DNA of 64,000 bases from Acrocarpospora phusangensis (GCF_016862995.1 NZ_BOOA01000026.1:41541-105540); one strand, 5' to 3'. Shown: positions 52,388 to 60,904, counted from the first letter of the stretch. Numbers and translations are program-made. Notes: generated from the letters alone by a model not told the origin.

Positions 52388-53881
52388 ATGGCGTTGAGCT
52401 TGGATCAGCTCATGGCCGAGACCGTCCTGGAGCTCAGCCTGGCCACGCCCACCAGCCCTGACCTGATGAAACGCGCGGTCCGCTGGGTGGCGTCCACCGA
52501 GCTCGTGGACCCCGCGCCGTTCCTGCGGGGCGGCGAGCTGCTGCTCACCACCGGCGCCTTCATCCAGGCGGACGATCAAGAAGGCTGGCGAACCTTCGCG
52601 TCTCGGCTTAAGCACAAAAGGGTCACGGCCGTCGGATTCGGATGCGGGCTGACCCATGCCGACGTCCCTCGTGCCCTGGTGGAGAGTGCCACGGCGGTGG
52701 ATCTGCCGGTGCTCGTCGTGCCGTACAGCGTGCCGTTCGTACGGATCAGTGAGTTCGTGGCCGACATGATCGTCGCGGACCGGTTCAAGGACATGGGGCG
52801 AGCGTCCAACCTGGCCGCGGAGCTGGCGCAGCTCATGTCCAACAGCGCGCCGCTGATGACCCTGCTCGGGCGGATCGCCGAGGAGATCGGCGGGGAGGCG
52901 GCCATCCTCGACATCGACGGCAGGGTGGTGTCGAGCTGGCCGCTCCACCAGGACTGGCGGATGGACCTGGTACTCCAGGGTCTGGCCACCAGCGGCACGA
53001 CCGGATACCACGCGGTGCCGCTCGACCAGGCGGGCGCGCACGACCACATCCTGGTCGGCCGCACCGAGATGGCCGTCGAGAGCGTACGGATGGCGATGAG
53101 CGCCGCCGCCACGCTGGTCGCCATCGACCTGACCCGCCGGTTGCAGGAGGAGCCGTCGAACGCGACGCGAATGGCCGCCGTGCTCACCGGCCTCACCGAC
53201 TGGACCACACCCACCCCGACCCTGGTCAGGGCGCTGCGCGTGGCCGGCTTCGAGAGCGACGTGCCCACGGTCGTCCTGCTGGCCGCGCCGAAACCCGCGT
53301 TCTCGGCCGGGTACTCGCTGCGCCTGCGCCTGGCCGTGGAGCAGGTGCTGCCCGTGGTGCGCTCGGTGCGCAGCGGCGAGCTGCTGGTGCTGTTCGCCCA
53401 AGGAGGCACCGGCGACACCACCGGCGAGGTCCTCGAGGTGCTGCGCCGGGAGATGCCCGGCCGGGCGATCGTGGTGGCCGGGCCCGCCAGGGACGCCGAG
53501 GAGATCCGCATGGTGCTCGCCTCGGCCCGAGCGTCGATCACCGAGGAGCTGGCCAGACCGCAGCGCTCCCGCGCGTTCGACCTGACCTCGATCGTGGCCG
53601 CGGCCGCCGGGCGGGGCGGCCAGCACGCCGCCCGGGAGGTGCTGCAACCACTGATCGACCACGACGCCAAGGCCGACGGCCAGCTGATGCACACCCTCCG
53701 GACCTACCTGCGGCTGGACGCCAGGCAGCACGCGACGGCCGAGGCCCTGCACGTGCACCGCAACACGCTCCGGTACCGGCTGGCCCAGATCGGCAAGCTG
53801 CTCGAAGCCGACCTGGACAGCCTGGACACCCTGGTGATCTGCAACCTGGCCTTCCGCCTGTACGACGCGGCCGGCCACTGA
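52388..53881 (+). CDS. PucR-family transcriptional regulator
   Basis: A 497-aa protein with an N-terminal PucR domain (~10-130, PAPFLRGGELLLTTGAF), a central region, and a C-terminal PucR-type HTH (~440-490, ARQHATAEALHVHRNTLRYRLAQIGKLL). ATG 52388 has GGGAGGAG 7 nt upstream. It is divergent from the binding-protein gene of the long operon and is its likely regulator. The PucR family often senses purine or other nitrogen compounds. Confidence 0.9.
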   Translation: MALSLDQLMAETVLELSLATPTSPDLMKRAVRWVASTELVDPAPFLRGGELLLTTGAFIQADDQEGWRTFASRLKHKRVTAVGFGCGLTHADVPRALVESATAVDLPVLVVPYSVPFVRISEFVADMIVADRFKDMGRASNLAAELAQLMSNSAPLMTLLGRIAEEIGGEAAILDIDGRVVSSWPLHQDWRMDLVLQGLATSGTTGYHAVPLDQAGAHDHILVGRTEMAVESVRMAMSAAATLVAIDLTRRLQEEPSNATRMAAVLTGLTDWTTPTPTLVRALRVAGFESDVPTVVLLAAPKPAFSAGYSLRLRLAVEQVLPVVRSVRSGELLVLFAQGGTGDTTGEVLEVLRREMPGRAIVVAGPARDAEEIRMVLASARASITEELARPQRSRAFDLTSIVAAAAGRGGQHAAREVLQPLIDHDAKADGQLMHTLRTYLRLDARQHATAEALHVHRNTLRYRLAQIGKLLEADLDSLDTLVICNLAFRLYDAAGH

Positions 53882-53883
53882 CG

Positions 53884-54483
53884 TCAGCCGTCGCCCTCAC
53901 CACGGGCGGCCAGCGCCTCGCCCAGCTCGTCTGCGTGCCGCAACGTCCTGATCAGGAAGGGCACCGCGAACGCGGCGATCGAACGGTCCGCGCCCCGGGC
54001 CTTGGCGGCCTCCCGTACCTCGGCGGCGATCACGGACAGGGTGGCCACCGCCTGCAGGGTGAGGCCGACCAGCAGACCGACCCGGTCCGGTCTGACCCCC
54101 AGCCGGGCGAACGGCCGGAGCCCGCGCTCCACTGCGGACACCACGTCGTCGACCCGGGTGGTGATCGTGAACAGGTTGGCCGCGGCCAGCGCCGCCACGA
54201 TCCGCAGGCACACCACCAGCGCCTGGCCGGCGCCGAGCAGCCACCACTGCACCGCGAACACCAGCGCCACCAGGACCCCGAGCATCCGCGCGACCTGCAG
54301 GCATCGCCGGAGCGAGACCCGCGCCACCGCGTACCCGAGGAGTACGGCCGCGCAGACGCCGCCCAGCCAGACCGGCGACCTGAGCGCGAACACCAGCGCC
54401 GCGAGCGCGAGCACGGCCAGGAACTTCCACCCGGCCGGGGCCCGGTGCAGCGGGCTGGTCCCCGGCTCGTACCAGCCGGTCAC
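53884..54483 (-). CDS. bioN: Energy-coupling factor transmembrane protein, BioN type
   Basis: A 199-aa protein from GTG 54483, coupled by GTGA to the ATPase gene. It opens with the ECF-T pattern YEPGTSPLHRAPAGWKFLAV, has about five membrane helices and carries the conserved cytoplasmic signature VREAAKARGADRS (A-R-G type) near residue 150. It couples ATPase movement to the BioY substrate-binding protein. The stop lies 2 bp from the convergent pucR stop. Confidence 0.9.
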   Translation of the reverse strand: MTGWYEPGTSPLHRAPAGWKFLAVLALAALVFALRSPVWLGGVCAAVLLGYAVARVSLRRCLQVARMLGVLVALVFAVQWWLLGAGQALVVCLRIVAALAAANLFTITTRVDDVVSAVERGLRPFARLGVRPDRVGLLVGLTLQAVATLSVIAAEVREAAKARGADRSIAAFAVPFLIRTLRHADELGEALAARGEGDG

Positions 54484-55154
54484 GTGACGAGCGTCCGGTA
54501 GTGCCGCAGCGCGCGCTCCGGCCGGTCGTCGGCCACGACGCGGCCCTCGTCGAGCACGACCACGCGGTCGAAGGTCTCCAGCAGGTCGAGGTCGTGCGTG
54601 ACCAGGACGACCTGCTGCCGCAACCCGGCGAGCTTCTCGACGAAGCGTCGTTTGTTCCGCAGATCCAGCAGCGTCGTCGGCTCGTCGCAGACCAGCACGT
54701 CGGGATCGAGCACGAGCATCGCGCACAGCGCGAGCATCTGCTTCTGCCCGCCGGAGAGCTGGTGCGCGGGATGCTCGGCGTAGCCGTCCAGCCCGAACTC
54801 GGCCAGCGCCCGCTCCGCCCGTTCGGCACGCTCCTTCTTGGACAGTCCGCTCCGCCGCAGCGAGAACGCCACGTCCTCACCCGCGGTCGGCATCACGATC
54901 TGGCTGTCCGGGTTGGTGAAGACGAACCCGACGCGACGCCGGACCTCGCGTCCGTCGCGGCTCGGGTCGAGGCCGTGCACTCGTACGCCGCCGCTGGTCG
55001 GGGAGACCAGACCATTGATCATGCGGGCCAGGGTGGACTTGCCCGAGCCGTTCGCGCCGACGAAGGCCACCCTTTGCTCGGTCAGTCGCAGATTCACGCT
55101 GGACAGGACCACCCGGTCGCCGTAACGGTGCCCAACGTCCGTGAACTCGATCAT
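54480..55154 (-). CDS. bioM: ECF transporter ATPase, BioM type
   Basis: A 224-aa protein with Walker A GANGSGKST, Q-loop VFTNPDSQIVMPT (the ECF-ATPase type), signature LSGGQKQ, Walker B VLVCDEPTTLLD and the VTHDLDLL H-loop. ATG 55154 has GGGAGG about 7 nt upstream and overlaps the stop of the last mini-ORF of the upstream array (ATGA). It drives biotin uptake with BioN and BioY. Confidence 0.92.
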   Translation of the reverse strand: MIEFTDVGHRYGDRVVLSSVNLRLTEQRVAFVGANGSGKSTLARMINGLVSPTSGGVRVHGLDPSRDGREVRRRVGFVFTNPDSQIVMPTAGEDVAFSLRRSGLSKKERAERAERALAEFGLDGYAEHPAHQLSGGQKQMLALCAMLVLDPDVLVCDEPTTLLDLRNKRRFVEKLAGLRQQVVLVTHDLDLLETFDRVVVLDEGRVVADDRPERALRHYRTLVT

Positions 55155-55394
55155 CGAACCGCCTCCCAGGTCGCGCCCACGCCGACCCCGCCGCCCGGGG
55201 ACAGGGCGAGGCCGAAGCCCGAACCGAAGATCATGACACCGCCTCCCAGGTCGCGCCCGCGCCGACACCGCCCTCGGGGGCAGCGAGGCCGAAGTCCGGA
55301 CCGAGGATCATGACACTGCCTCCCAGGTCGTGGCTACGCCGACACCATCGCCTGCGGGCAGGGCGGCGGGGCCGAAGCCCGAACGGAGGATCAT
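55151..55394 (-). repeat. Three tandem coupled mini-ORFs derived from the end of the thiolase gene
   Basis: About 80-bp units repeat the last part of the thiolase gene, including its ribosome site and stop/start junction. They encode 28 aa (55394-55308), 26 aa (55311-55231) and 27 aa (55234-55151). Each ends in ATWEAV plus one or two residues, and each stop overlaps the next start as ATGA, up to bioM. The units differ by several substitutions, so the array is not an assembly artefact of identical copies. Whether the peptides are made is unknown; the array may simply preserve coupling. Confidence 0.85.
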
Positions 55395-56524
55395 GACACT
55401 GCCTCCCAGGTCGTGGCTACGCCGACACCGCCGCCTGCGGACAGGGCGGCGAGGCCGAAGCCCGAACCCCGTTGCCGGACCAGGGTCGCGAACAGCCGTA
55501 CCACCAGAACGGCGCCGGAGGCGCCCCACGGGTGGCCCAGCGCGATCGCGCCGCCGTCCGGGCTGACCGTGTGCTCGTCGATGCCGGCGCCGTCCAGGCA
55601 GGCCAGGGTCTGGCCGGCGAACGCCTCGTTGAATTCGACGAATTCGACCATGTCAGGAGTGCGGTCGAGGACGGACTTCATCGCGGGCACTGCGCCTAGG
55701 CCGAGCCGGTTGGGGTCCACGGCCGAGGTGGCCGAGGCGACGAGCCGCAGGCCGGGCAGCCCGTGGCGGCGGCGGTACGCCTCGCTCACCAGCAGCACGG
55801 CCGCCGCGCCATCGTTGACGCCGCACGAATTGGCCGCGGTCGCGGTGCCGTCCGGGGTGAAGGCGGGCCGGAACCTGGCCAGGCGTGCCACGGTGAAGCC
55901 GTCGCGGGGCCGTTCGTCCCGATCGACGCCGCCGATCGGGACCAGTTCGGCGGTGAAGCGGCCTGCCCGCTGGGCGCGTACCGCCCTGGTATGGCTGCGA
56001 ACGGCGAAGGCGTCCTGACGCTCCCGGGAGATCCCGGCCTCGGCGGCCACCAGGTCGGCGGCGGGGCCCATGTCGGGGTCGCCGATCTCGGCCGGCGCGA
56101 AGGGCGCCCGCGTGTAGAAGTCCGGCGGTTCGCCCGGCCGTACGGGCCAGGCGCGCAGCGGGGCGGTGGAGGCGCTCTCCACACCCCCCGCCAGGTACGC
56201 CTCACCCGCCCCCGCGCGGATCATCGCCGCCGCCAGCGTGATCGCCGCGAGGCCGCTGGCACACTGCCGGTCCACGGTCAGCCCCGGCACCTCATGACCG
56301 AGCCCGGCACGCAGGGCCGCGACCCTCGCCGGGTTGCCGCCCGGCCCGAAGACATTGCCGAGCAGCACGTCGTCCACCGTGTCCAAACCCGCGTCGGCCA
56401 GTACGGCCCGCAGCACCGGCGCGGCCAGCTCGTCAACGGCGAACCGGCGCAACGCGCCACCCGCGTTGCCGATCGGGCTACGCCTGGCCGCCACGACGAC
56501 CGGTGTCAGGTCGTCGATCATCAC
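55391..56524 (-). CDS. Thiolase-family protein in the bioY cluster
   Basis: A 377-aa protein (GTG 56524 or ATG 56521). The acyl-accepting Cys is in VDRQCASGLAAI, the NEAF motif in EFNEAFAGQTL and the His in GGAIALGHPWGASGA. The second catalytic Cys, normally in a CxGGG-like C-terminal loop, is replaced by Ser (LSAGGGVGVA), so a normal claisen reaction is doubtful. A ligase-thiolase pair next to bioY is also seen in Bacillus (yhfU-yhfT-yhfS). Its exact role with biotin or pimeloyl intermediates is not established. Confidence 0.88.
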   Translation of the reverse strand: MMIDDLTPVVVAARRSPIGNAGGALRRFAVDELAAPVLRAVLADAGLDTVDDVLLGNVFGPGGNPARVAALRAGLGHEVPGLTVDRQCASGLAAITLAAAMIRAGAGEAYLAGGVESASTAPLRAWPVRPGEPPDFYTRAPFAPAEIGDPDMGPAADLVAAEAGISRERQDAFAVRSHTRAVRAQRAGRFTAELVPIGGVDRDERPRDGFTVARLARFRPAFTPDGTATAANSCGVNDGAAAVLLVSEAYRRRHGLPGLRLVASATSAVDPNRLGLGAVPAMKSVLDRTPDMVEFVEFNEAFAGQTLACLDGAGIDEHTVSPDGGAIALGHPWGASGAVLVVRLFATLVRQRGSGFGLAALSAGGGVGVATTWEAVS

Positions 56525-56717
56525 AACGGCTCCAATGCCACGCCGTGTCTGGCCGCGCCGACGACCGGTGTCGGATTGTCGATCACCGTGATGGCTCCGA
56601 TGTCAGGCCGTGTTTGGCTGGCTCGATGACGGGTGTCGGATTGTCGATCACCGTGATGGCTCCCATGTCAGGCCGCGCCTGGCCGCCCCTGGTGATCGGT
56701 GCCGGGTCGTCGGTCAT
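56521..56717 (-). repeat. Tandem copies of the thiolase start region forming two coupled mini-ORFs
   Basis: About 65-bp units repeat the opening of the thiolase gene (IDDLTPVVVAAR), giving TDDPAPITRGGQAR, IDNPTPVIEPAKHG and IDNPTPVVGAARHG. They form a 44-aa frame (56717-56583) and a 21-aa frame (56586-56521). The ligase stop overlaps the first (ATGA), the first overlaps the second (GTGA), and the second overlaps the thiolase start (GTGA). This mirrors the array at the other end of the same gene. Confidence 0.82.
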
Positions 56718-58195
56718 CGCAGTGGCTCCGCGGCGAGTGTGCCGTCGAGGAGTTGCTGGGCGACGACGGCGCGGGCGGGCTTGCCTGACGCCGTTCTGGG
56801 CAGGGCTTTGGTCGCCAGCCAGCGCCGTGGTCGTTTGCCCGGCTCCAGGCCGGCCCGCGCCGCAGCGCGGAGTTCGCGCAGCGTGGGCCGTTCCCCTGCG
56901 GCGGTCTCGACCACGGCGGTCACGATCGCGCCGAGCGTCGGATGGGGGGTGCCGGCGACCAGCACGTCCGCCACCGCGGGCACGGCGCGGAGCACCGCTT
57001 CGACCTCCGCCGCGGCGACCAGCCTCCCGCCGCTGGACACGACGGCACCGGCCCGGCCGCGCACCGTCAGCAGGCCGGTCCCGTCGATGTCGACCTGATC
57101 TCCCACCGTGGACCACTCCGCAGCCGGCGACAGGACTCCTTGATCCAGCCGACCGGCGTACGCCAGCGGGGACTTCACCCACAGCAGGCCGTCCCGGACC
57201 TCCAGTCGCACGCCCGGAACCGGGCGCAAGCCGCTGTCACCACGCCGCACCGCGATCAAGGAATGCTCCGCCGAGCCGTAGTACTCGACCAGCTCCGCCC
57301 CCGGCAGCAGCCGGGCGAACCGTTCCCGGGTCCGGTCGCCCAGATGCGCGCCACCGCAGACGACGGTGCTCAGAGCGCAGTCGCGCCGCAGCTCAGGGTC
57401 ACGCTCCAGCACGTCGAGCAATCCCGACAGCATCGCGGGGACCAGGTGGGCGGTGGCGCATCGCCGCGCGGCCAGCGCCGCGGTCTCCGGTTCCCAGCGG
57501 GCCAGCCACTCGATCGGGTGGCCGCACCAGAGCGCATGCAGGGCGCCGAACAGGAACAGCGACGAGCTGAGCGGCCCCGGAACCAGCACCGGACCGGGCA
57601 GCGGCCCGAGCGCGGCGAAGCTGCGCAGCCACGACCCGCGGGTCCGGACCAGCACCTTCGGCCGGGCGCTGCTGCCCGAGGTCGTCGGCAGGTAGAAGAA
57701 CGTGCCATCGCCGCCCGCCGACACCGTGCCTTCCGCGCTCGGTTCGTCGCTCGCTGGTGTCGTGTCTTCCGCGGGCGGTTCGTCGTCCATCGGCGCTGTG
57801 CCGCGCCGGCTCGGTTCGTCGCTCGCTGGTGTCGTGCCTTCCGGGCTCGGTTCGTCGCCCACTGGCGCTGTGTCGTCCCGGCTTGGTTGGTCGCCCGCTG
57901 GTGCCGTGTCCTGTGCGCTTGGTGCGGTGGTGGCGGTGACCACCAGGTCCGGGCGCGCGTCGGCGAGCACCGCGTCCCGCTCGCGTGGTGTCCATGCCGG
58001 CTCGACCATCAGGCAGGCCGCGCCGAGTAGATCCGCCCCGAGGAACCAGGGCAGCGGGTCGGGGGAGTCCACCGCCACCCGGGAGCCTTCGGTGATCCCG
58101 CGGGCGGCCAGCCATCGAGCGGCCCCGTGCGCGCGTGCGAGCAATTCGGCGGGAACCGCGCCAGGGCCGACGATCGGCGGTGTGGCGAGCCTCAT
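56714..58195 (-). CDS. AMP-forming acyl-CoA ligase in the bioY cluster
   Basis: A 493-aa acyl-adenylate-forming protein. The phosphate loop is TTSGSSARPKVLVRTRGSW, with YYGSAEHS at motif A5, VGDQVDIDGTGLLTVRGRAG near the hinge and PRTASGKPAR with the catalytic Lys. A five-fold 12-residue acidic/Pro repeat (96-155) is inserted just before the phosphate loop. ATG 58195 overlaps the bioY stop. It probably activates a carboxylate such as pimelate or a biotin precursor; the substrate is not certain. Confidence 0.87.
   Translation of the reverse strand: MRLATPPIVGPGAVPAELLARAHGAARWLAARGITEGSRVAVDSPDPLPWFLGADLLGAACLMVEPAWTPRERDAVLADARPDLVVTATTAPSAQDTAPAGDQPSRDDTAPVGDEPSPEGTTPASDEPSRRGTAPMDDEPPAEDTTPASDEPSAEGTVSAGGDGTFFYLPTTSGSSARPKVLVRTRGSWLRSFAALGPLPGPVLVPGPLSSSLFLFGALHALWCGHPIEWLARWEPETAALAARRCATAHLVPAMLSGLLDVLERDPELRRDCALSTVVCGGAHLGDRTRERFARLLPGAELVEYYGSAEHSLIAVRRGDSGLRPVPGVRLEVRDGLLWVKSPLAYAGRLDQGVLSPAAEWSTVGDQVDIDGTGLLTVRGRAGAVVSSGGRLVAAAEVEAVLRAVPAVADVLVAGTPHPTLGAIVTAVVETAAGERPTLRELRAAARAGLEPGKRPRRWLATKALPRTASGKPARAVVAQQLLDGTLAAEPLR
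57731..57910 (-). repeat. Five in-frame 36-bp repeats inside the acyl-CoA ligase gene
   Basis: Residues 96-155 read as five 12-mers of the form D/G-T-x-P-x-x-D-E/Q-P-S-x-x. The units are diverged from each other, so the expansion is not brand new. They lie in a loop between the N-terminal lobe and the phosphate-binding loop, where an insertion should be tolerated. Confidence 0.88.
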
Positions 58196-58767
58196 GCGGA
58201 CCGTTTCGCCGACCCCGCCAGCTGTCCGGGCAGGGCACGGTAGAGCAGGGCGGCGATCAGCGAGACCACCACCACCTTGGCCACGTCACCCGGCAGGAAG
58301 GTCAGCGACTGGACCGCGGCGGCCGGCAGGTCGCCCGTGTACAGGCCGAGGAACGGCACGCCGATGAGGTAGTCGGCGGCCAGCCCGGCCGCGTTGGCGA
58401 CCAGCAGCACGGGCAGCCCCGGACTCTTCGCGCGCTCCACGATGAGACCGGCGACCAGGGCGGACAGGATCCAGCCCAGCAGGTAACCGCCGCTCGGGCC
58501 GAGGAAAGGGCCGATCCCCGCCCGGCCGCCCGACAGCAGCGGCAGGCCGAGCGCGGTCAACGCCAGGAACAGCGCGACGGACATGGCCCCACGGCGGGCG
58601 CCCAACAGGCTTCCGGCCAGCAGCGGGCCGGCGTTCTGCAGGACGATGGGGATGCCGGAGGTGCCGACGTAGACGCCGGGGAAGATGCCGAGCACCGCGA
58701 TGAAGGCGGCGAAGACCACCGTCCTGGCAAGGTCGGCGGCGGGGAGGGAAGCACGGGAACCTGACAC
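58192..58767 (-). CDS. bioY: Biotin transporter BioY
   Basis: A 191-aa S-component with six membrane helices. The typical BioY sequence GIPIVLQNAGPLLAGSLLG and FLGPSGGYLLGWILSA carry the biotin-pocket residues, and the C-terminal part has LPGDVAKVV. GTG 58767 is chosen; TATGGT lies a few nt upstream, so a leaderless message is possible. It is the first gene of the bioY-ligase-thiolase-bioM-bioN operon. Confidence 0.92.
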   Translation of the reverse strand: MSGSRASLPAADLARTVVFAAFIAVLGIFPGVYVGTSGIPIVLQNAGPLLAGSLLGARRGAMSVALFLALTALGLPLLSGGRAGIGPFLGPSGGYLLGWILSALVAGLIVERAKSPGLPVLLVANAAGLAADYLIGVPFLGLYTGDLPAAAVQSLTFLPGDVAKVVVVSLIAALLYRALPGQLAGSAKRSA

Positions 58768-58774
58768 GCGGACA

Positions 58775-58806
58775 CCATATCCCCAGGTTGGGAGGGGCCT
58801 ATATGG
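58775..58806. promoter_or_regulatory. Inverted repeat at the bioY promoter
   Basis: CCATAT (58775-58780) and ATATGG (58801-58806) flank 20 bp that begin CCCC and hold GGGG near the other end. The first half contains the presumed -10 (TATGGT on the minus strand). A BirA- or BioQ-like regulator could bind here; no known box is recognisable with certainty. Confidence 0.4.
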
Positions 58807-59004
58807 CACTGTCGCGGCTGACCGTGCGACCCGACTCTGATGGCGCTCCTGACCGCGTCCGCGACCATCCATTGTTCGCACCGTGGTGACGAGAGCCGGT
58901 AACGGTCCTGGTAATGGCTCTCGCTCATCAAAGGTTCATCTGGAGCCTGGTGACGAGGGACTTAGGGCGTTCGCGAAGTCAGCGAAAGACGCGGCACGGG
59001 TGCA

Positions 59005-59568
59005 TCAACCGGCGATCGCGTCGTCTGAGTCGAGCGTCGACGGAAGCGCCCGGACGGCCGATGCGGCGTTGGCTGACTGCACCAGTTCCGGGCTGCCGAG
59101 TGGGCGCGTCGCCTGCTCAGCTGCCCTGAGTTCGCTCAGTTGACTCTCGACGACCTTGAGCGTGTGGAGTTTGCGGGCGGTCACCATGACGCGGCTCTCG
59201 ATGGGGCCGACTGTGTTGTTGGAGGCCTTAACCGCCATGAACGCGGCCATCGGAACCTTGGAGTCCACGGTATTGGAGACACCAGAATCTTCATCAGACC
59301 TGGAGCGGTTGGGTTCGCTCTGCATCTGGAAGCAGTTTGTTGACGAAGTTCCGGGTGGCCGGTGTCCCGTTTTAACCGAGGTGCTCGCGCTGATCAGCGC
59401 GCTGGGTGGGTTGATGTTCGTTACGGAACTCTCATGCCGAACGCGTGGATCACACCCATTCGCCGACATTGGCATTGAGTGGGAGCTCTGCGGGAAATTT
59501 CTGCACTCCTGCGCGGGTTCGCCTCGAAATCTGTTGATAACGATATAATAACTGCCCGTGTGAATCAT
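59005..59568 (-). CDS. Doubtful hypothetical protein
   Basis: A 187-aa frame in a region of lower GC. The last two thirds (from about residue 70) have high third-position GC and read plausibly (KVVESQLSELRAAEQATRPL). No ribosome site is clear at any start, and the competing plus-strand frame at 59156-59548 looks weaker. No family is recognised. The ~240 bp before it (58768-59004) contain no gene I can support. Confidence 0.3.
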   Translation of the reverse strand: MIHTGSYYIVINRFRGEPAQECRNFPQSSHSMPMSANGCDPRVRHESSVTNINPPSALISASTSVKTGHRPPGTSSTNCFQMQSEPNRSRSDEDSGVSNTVDSKVPMAAFMAVKASNNTVGPIESRVMVTARKLHTLKVVESQLSELRAAEQATRPLGSPELVQSANAASAVRALPSTLDSDDAIAG

Positions 59569-59622
59569 CTCAATGTGGTTATCTTCTCCCGATGTATTCC
59601 GCGAATATCAGGGGGCGGTCAA

Positions 59623-60492
59623 GTGGCAACCTCGGAGAGTACGGGCGACAACGATCCGGCGGAGAAGGCCATAGAACGCCGGCATGCGCGGCGCGTTTCC
59701 TGGATCGCCGTCACTGGCCAGATCTCAGGGGCGTTCATCACCGCTCTGGCCGCGGTCGTGGTGGGGCTCCTCGCGCTATGGAAACCCGGACAGGCTGATA
59801 CTCCCGATGCCACTCCGACGGCGGCGATCCGGCAGTCGTCATCCCCCACGGTGACGGCGCCACCCATGTCCGCGGCCAAGGATTTGGGCGCGCATGATCT
59901 TGAATCCAGCGCGAGTCGTTATGAATCGGATCAGAAGATTGCCGACAGGGCGGTGCTGCGCTCGTCGGACGTCGGTTCAGGCTTCCACGGTAAGCCCTAC
60001 ACCCCGGACGGGCAATCCGAGCTGGACTACACAGCCCTCTTGAAGTGTCTGGGCAGGCCACCTATCGAAGAGCGCAAGTCCGGGCAGGCATTCTCACCGC
60101 TATTCACCCGGAAAGACGGTCAGCAGATCCTCGGTTCGGTTACCTTTGTAGAATCACCCGAGGACGCTATGGCAGACTTCAAGGCCCTGAACTCGAATCG
60201 TGCGAAGACCTGTCTCAAGAAGAACTATCTGCTTTCGCTGCGACGCGAAGGGGCCCAGAATCCTCGGGTATACGTCAGCCGGATCCGCGTACTGCCGCGC
60301 GAATCCAACGTCTGTGCTTATCGAAGTCGAATCGTCCAGCGGGTGAACGGCCGGGATCTCACGGTGTACGTCGATTCCGTCTCGGTTATCCGTGACCGGG
60401 CGGAGGTCCAGGCGCACTACCTGGGTGTGAGCCGGGCCGTTGCCCGGAAGCTGGAACAACGCACCATGTCGGCGATGCTGGGCCGCTTGTAG
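59623..60492 (+). CDS. Membrane-anchored protein of unknown function
   Basis: A 289-aa protein from GTG 59623 (weak GGGGGCGG upstream). A basic cytoplasmic start (ERRHARRVSW) is followed by one membrane helix (~27-46), a Pro/Thr linker and a soluble outer domain (~95-289) with two or three Cys and the segments DYTALLKCLGRPP and FVESPEDAMADFKAL. This resembles extracellular sensor-like domains of actinomycete membrane proteins. Codon use is less GC-rich than its neighbours, which may mark acquired DNA. Confidence 0.7.
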   Translation: MATSESTGDNDPAEKAIERRHARRVSWIAVTGQISGAFITALAAVVVGLLALWKPGQADTPDATPTAAIRQSSSPTVTAPPMSAAKDLGAHDLESSASRYESDQKIADRAVLRSSDVGSGFHGKPYTPDGQSELDYTALLKCLGRPPIEERKSGQAFSPLFTRKDGQQILGSVTFVESPEDAMADFKALNSNRAKTCLKKNYLLSLRREGAQNPRVYVSRIRVLPRESNVCAYRSRIVQRVNGRDLTVYVDSVSVIRDRAEVQAHYLGVSRAVARKLEQRTMSAMLGRL

Positions 60493-60904
60493 CCTCCTTG
60501 CGTTCGGCGGGTACGCACCGTGGAGGTCAGGCGGTGGCGGGCGGGTCGGCTCAACGGGCCGAAGCCGACGCGCAGGCCGTCCGCGTCGACGCGGACGCCG
60601 ACCGAACTTCAGGCGAGCCCGAGCAGCGCCGCCGGCACGAGGGCGACCAGGCTGATCCGGACGGCCGGGCCAGGCCTGTCACGGCGAACCCGCCGGCGAG
60701 CAGGGCAACGATGGACGCGCCGACCAGCCAGGGGCTGGACGCGCGGCCCACCCCAGACCGCGCTGCCCCGTGCGACCTCGGGTGGCCATGACGGTTCCTT
60801 GGGAGTGGGGGATCCGCGACAGTTCTACTGACGGGGTCATGACAGGGTGAGCTAGCCCCGTTGCTCCAGCGCGCGCCCATGCCCGGCGCACCGCCGGAGG
60901 AACG
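60493..60904. other. Region without a supported gene
   Basis: About 410 bp. On the minus strand a membrane-helix-like stretch (PWLVGASIVALLAGGFAVTG) and a second hydrophobic stretch (VRISLVALVPAALLGLA) occur in different frames, and an ATG with the start of a third frame precedes them. This could be a frameshifted small membrane protein gene, but nothing is complete. Confidence 0.35.

Noticed and set aside
55151..55394. CRISPR array
   Set aside because: The units are degenerate gene-end duplications without constant repeats and unique spacers, and no cas genes are near.
59156..59548. Plus-strand frame of 130 codons
   Set aside because: Third-position GC falls off in the second half and no ribosome site is seen; the opposite strand is slightly better but also doubtful.
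60551..60880. Small membrane protein on the minus strand
   Set aside because: The hydrophobic parts fall in different frames and no start with a ribosome site connects them; kept only as an unassigned region.
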